From Anammoximicrobium sp032229885 (GTDB lineage Bacteria; Planctomycetota; Planctomycetia; Pirellulales; Pirellulaceae), in the NCBI GenBank assembly GCA_032229885.1, contig JAVYAJ010000436.1, positions 1-5,464 on the forward strand: DNA of 5,464 nucleotides, given 5' to 3'. Made by a program: the position numbers and the translations under genes. A model generated the notes under the pieces. It worked only from the letters and a program-made list of their open reading frames with translations, was not told where the DNA came from and ran no database searches. Positions 4,534 through 5,464 of this stretch are shown one piece after another. Positions within the stretch are counted from its first letter, which is position 1. Each line of letters opens with the position of its first letter.

Positions 4534-5464
4534 TCATTTGTTGCCGGCTCGGCCCGCGTTGACGATTACGGCGTCGGCGACGTCGAGCGCCAGCGTCAAC
4601 ACCGTCTGCTCGTCGGTGCGGGCGACTTTGACAGGCCCGCCGCTGGCCAGCGAGACCTTGCCGTCGGGCAGATCGAACCGCACGGTCACTTGCAGATCGC
4701 TGATCGGCTGGCCGCTCCAGTTCACGAGTGGGATCAGCACGCCGTGTTTCGAGTCGATCACGGTCGTCTCGACCAGCCCCGTACCGCACTCGACGGGTCG
4801 CGGCACGTCGGCGCCGCCCAGTCCGATCAGCGCGGCGGCGGCCGGATCGAACTCGGTGGGCAGGAAATGACACATCGCGTCATCCGTCGAGCCGCGGTCG
4901 ACCGGTCGCAGCGGGATGGCTGGGTGTGCGTAGCTCAACCCCGGCAGGAATCCGCAGTAGATCGTCCGCCCCTGGCCGACCGTCCGAGTGGCGACGGCCG
5001 GCGATCCGTCGCGGAACGTGGCGATTGCGGTCGCCCCGCGCAGCGCGACTCGGCTGCGGACACCGATGACGGGGATCGCCCGCGGCGTGTCGCCGTCCTG
5101 CCAGGTGGCCGTATCGATCGGTTTGACAAACGGTAGATCCTGCTTCTCGTATTGAACTTGGGGGCCGGGCGTCTCGAACGCCGTCTGGTCTACGCCCAGC
5201 AGCTCGCGCAGCGCCGCGTGCGGCCGATTCAACTCGTCGAACATCCCCGCGCCGGCGGTCGCGAACAACGTTCCGCCGCGCCGAACCCACTCGGCGATCT
5301 TCGCTCCGGCGGCCGCGCTGACATGGGCGTCGGTCAGGTACAGGGTTCGATACGCCGTCAATCCGCCATCCAGTGCGTCCTGTTCCACCACGATGTCCAG
5401 TGGCATCTGCTGGTGTCGCACGGCCGTATACAGCGTCCGTTTGCCGGCGCCGAGCGAGCCGCGG
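4534..5464 (-). CDS. Uncharacterised protein, C-terminal part, with GATase-like/beta-galactosidase trimerisation-like region (5' end beyond right edge)
   Basis: The visible 309 residues run unbroken from the right edge to TGA at 4536-4534; no start is credible inside, since the frame stays open with family-like sequence up to the edge, and the in-frame GTG at 5421 sits in mid-domain. Residues about 9-85 (TLYTAVRHQQMPLDIV, YRTLYLTDAHVS, IAEWVRRGGTLFATAGAG) alternate beta/alpha like the glutamine-amidotransferase-like fold found as the trimerisation domain of family 42 beta-galactosidases. There is no nucleophile Cys at the expected elbow, so a structural rather than catalytic role is likely. 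A middle part contains VGQGRTIYCGFLPGLSYAHPAIP. The final ~90 residues (LIPLVNWSGQPISDLQVTVRFDLP to DVADAVIVN) look like a beta-sandwich, typical of secreted glycosidase-like proteins. The N-terminal catalytic region, if any, is outside. A carbohydrate-active role is inference; it would fit a neighbour that binds sugars. Confidence 0.7.
   Translation of the reverse strand, partial: RGSLGAGKRTLYTAVRHQQMPLDIVVEQDALDGGLTAYRTLYLTDAHVSAAAGAKIAEWVRRGGTLFATAGAGMFDELNRPHAALRELLGVDQTAFETPGPQVQYEKQDLPFVKPIDTATWQDGDTPRAIPVIGVRSRVALRGATAIATFRDGSPAVATRTVGQGRTIYCGFLPGLSYAHPAIPLRPVDRGSTDDAMCHFLPTEFDPAAAALIGLGGADVPRPVECGTGLVETTVIDSKHGVLIPLVNWSGQPISDLQVTVRFDLPDGKVSLASGGPVKVARTDEQTVLTLALDVADAVIVNAGRAGNK

Noticed and set aside
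3826..5136. A 436-codon plus-strand open frame, one of the longest in the window
   Set aside because: It runs antisense to the lipoprotein gene and the right-hand gene and spans the repeat cluster between them. Its translation is Arg/Pro/Ser-rich with no domain. Long antisense frames are expected at this GC content.
1..5464. Both ends of the window read CCGCGG
   Set aside because: It could hint at a circular overlap or fragment end, but CCGCGG also occurs internally (1675-1680 and near 3005), and both edges cut through different genes, so chance in GC-rich DNA is the simplest reading.

Overview
The window is very GC-rich and gene orientation is mixed. It carries the front part of uvrA, a tiny coiled-coil ORF, a two-gene cluster (sugar-type binding lipoprotein plus PlsC-type acyltransferase) and the tail of a large uncharacterised protein. 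The style fits a planctomycete of the Pirellulales type: GC-rich third positions, long intergenic gaps of about 450 bp, Ser/Asp/Thr-rich low-complexity insertions, weak Shine-Dalgarno signals and short intergenic repeats. This placement is inferred from style only; no rRNA or other phylogenetic marker except UvrA is present.

Layout. At 1-1584 (minus) lies the N-terminal 528 codons of UvrA, cut by the left edge. It has a Walker A motif, a UvrB-binding region and the first Cys4 zinc module. An insertion of roughly 90 residues, built from two separate arrays of 15-bp repeats, sits just before the zinc module. A plausible promoter with a palindrome at the predicted transcription start lies at 1614-1659. 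The 446-bp gap up to 2030 has hairpins but no credible gene. A 51-codon plus-strand ORF (2031-2186) encodes a regular four-heptad coiled coil. It runs divergently from uvrA and converges on the acyltransferase.

On the minus strand, transcribed right to left, come: the 3' 309 codons of a protein with a GATase-like/beta-galactosidase-trimerisation-like region and a C-terminal beta-rich region (4534-5464, start outside the window); a 461-bp gap containing a 26-bp direct repeat in two copies 74 bp apart with a 9-bp tandem repeat between them; a lipoprotein periplasmic sugar-binding protein (3062-4072); and, only 4 nt later, a membrane-anchored 1-acylglycerol-3-phosphate-type acyltransferase (2305-3057).

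How they work together. uvrA is a stand-alone nucleotide excision repair gene. The binding protein and the acyltransferase are probably co-transcribed, but no ABC permease or ATPase accompanies them here, so the binding protein looks orphaned within this window. I found no mobile element, CRISPR array, tRNA or rRNA. Nothing here clearly constitutes a new defence or metabolic system. The most unusual items are the repeat-built insertion in UvrA, the palindrome in the uvrA promoter and the repeat cluster upstream of the binding protein.
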